Below the pieces are notes generated by a model that saw nothing but the letters and a program-made list of their open reading frames with translations, was not told the DNA's origin and made no database searches. Shown piece after piece: positions 63,712 through 64,000 of a stretch of 64,000 nucleotides of DNA (positions within the stretch are counted from its first letter, which is position 1; each line of letters begins with the position of its first letter). The stretch lies in NCBI RefSeq assembly GCF_029027585.1, contig NZ_CP093397.1, positions 1 to 64,000 of the forward strand, given 5' to 3'. The stretch comes from Sulfurimonas sp. (lineage in GTDB: Bacteria > Campylobacterota > Campylobacteria > Campylobacterales > Sulfurimonadaceae). Both the position numbers and the translations under genes were made by a program.

Positions 63712-64000
63712 CTATCTTCCGCTTGGTAATTCATAATAATTCTCTAGTTCTTTTATTTTTTCTTTTTGAAAAGGACTTAATAATTTTCTAATAAAAATAT
63801 TTAATGGAACAACCGTTAAAATTAGAGCTATCAAAAATACAGCATAAATTGTTATAACAACTTTTCTATTAAATGAGTATTTATCACCAGCAAATTTTAT
63901 TAATTTTCCCCATATTTTAAAACTTTTTGTTGCAATCTTTTCAGTCGCTATTAGTTTACCATTTACATTAACAGCACCAATATTTTTAAGTAGTGAATTA
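63712..64000 (-). CDS. darA: DarA-like dialkylresorcinol condensing enzyme, C-terminal part
   Basis: The frame is open from the window edge to TAG at 63714-63712 and reads about 95 residues: a basic amphipathic part, one membrane helix (KVVITIYAVFLIALILTVV), then RKLLSPFQKEKIKELEN and LPSGR at the end. The membrane helix near the C-terminus with SPFQ and PSGR is recalled from DarA of Flavobacterium clusters, and darB follows at once. The N-terminal flavodoxin-like domain lies outside the window. Confidence 0.7.
   Translation of the reverse strand, partial: NSLLKNIGAVNVNGKLIATEKIATKSFKIWGKLIKFAGDKYSFNRKVVITIYAVFLIALILTVVPLNIFIRKLLSPFQKEKIKELENYYELPSGR

Noticed and set aside
1-64000. tRNA, rRNA, CRISPR arrays, replication origin, prophage
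   Set aside because: No convincing signal was seen by eye; a tRNAscan and Rfam search would be needed to exclude small RNAs.

Overview
The window is AT-rich, tightly packed chromosome that looks like a free-living Campylobacterota (Epsilonproteobacteria; Sulfurimonas/Sulfurovum/Arcobacter range). Pointers are the short RecO of that group, RibBA with a degenerate RibA half, the carboxynorspermidine pathway (dehydrogenase plus NspC), gltBD, and the Cache-GGDEF-EAL and HDOD signalling proteins. The assignment is inference from gene content; no rRNA or tRNA was seen.

Layout. 1-7.4 kb: a 2211-residue secreted SpvB/RHS toxin-like protein with seven 63-65-residue FG-GAP-like repeats, an upstream membrane-anchored partner and, at the window edge, a possible downstream partner. 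7.6-13.5 kb: gltBD with a clear terminator. 13.7-20.6 kb: recO, a secreted 1019-residue protein with a TPR partner, two lipoproteins and an AlkD-like HEAT protein. 20.6-31.7 kb: a minus-strand run of housekeeping and envelope genes (methyltransferase, c-di-GMP enzyme, NspC, HDOD, carboxynorspermidine dehydrogenase, patatin-BamA, DgkA, MFS-acyltransferase, DUF695/RraB-like). 31.7-36.1 kb: an accessory island with a candidate type I toxin (18-residue hydrophobic peptide, hairpin-masked ribosome binding site, antisense promoter), a REP-associated tyrosine transposase with REP-like repeats, a remnant of a second copy, two type II toxin-antitoxin pairs each with an inverted repeat at the promoter, and two orphan genes. 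36.2-39.6 kb: a flavin module (FMN-binding protein, two membrane proteins, ApbE, RibBA).

39.7-64 kb (running off the window) is an aryl polyene plus dialkylresorcinol gene cluster of the flexirubin type. It is read from three blocks. A plus-strand operon (39.76-45.02 kb) carries ACP, COG4648 membrane protein, PlsC-like acyltransferase, LolA-like protein, MMPL exporter and AMP ligase. A minus-strand operon (54.2 to 45.0 kb) carries a flavin halogenase-like enzyme, dehydratase, glycosyltransferase, LpxL-like acyltransferase, aromatic amino acid ammonia lyase, ketoreductase, FAD enzyme, ketosynthase and a B12-binding radical SAM enzyme. A second minus-strand operon (beyond 64 to 55.4 kb) carries DarA, DarB, a small protein, a BtrH-like acyltransferase, an ABC transporter, ACP, ketosynthase, a ketosynthase-like partner and an FAD enzyme. 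A plus-strand methyltransferase stands alone between the two minus-strand operons.

Inferred pathway: the lyase makes an aryl-acrylic starter, the ligase loads it on ACP, the ketosynthase pair with ketoreductase and dehydratase extend the polyene, halogenase and methyltransferase decorate the ring, DarA/DarB make the dialkylresorcinol, the BtrH-like enzyme may join the halves, and the lipid acyltransferases, MMPL, LolA-like and ABC proteins move the pigment to the outer membrane. The ketoreductase gene is split across a U UUA AAA heptamer, and darB lacks a standard start codon.
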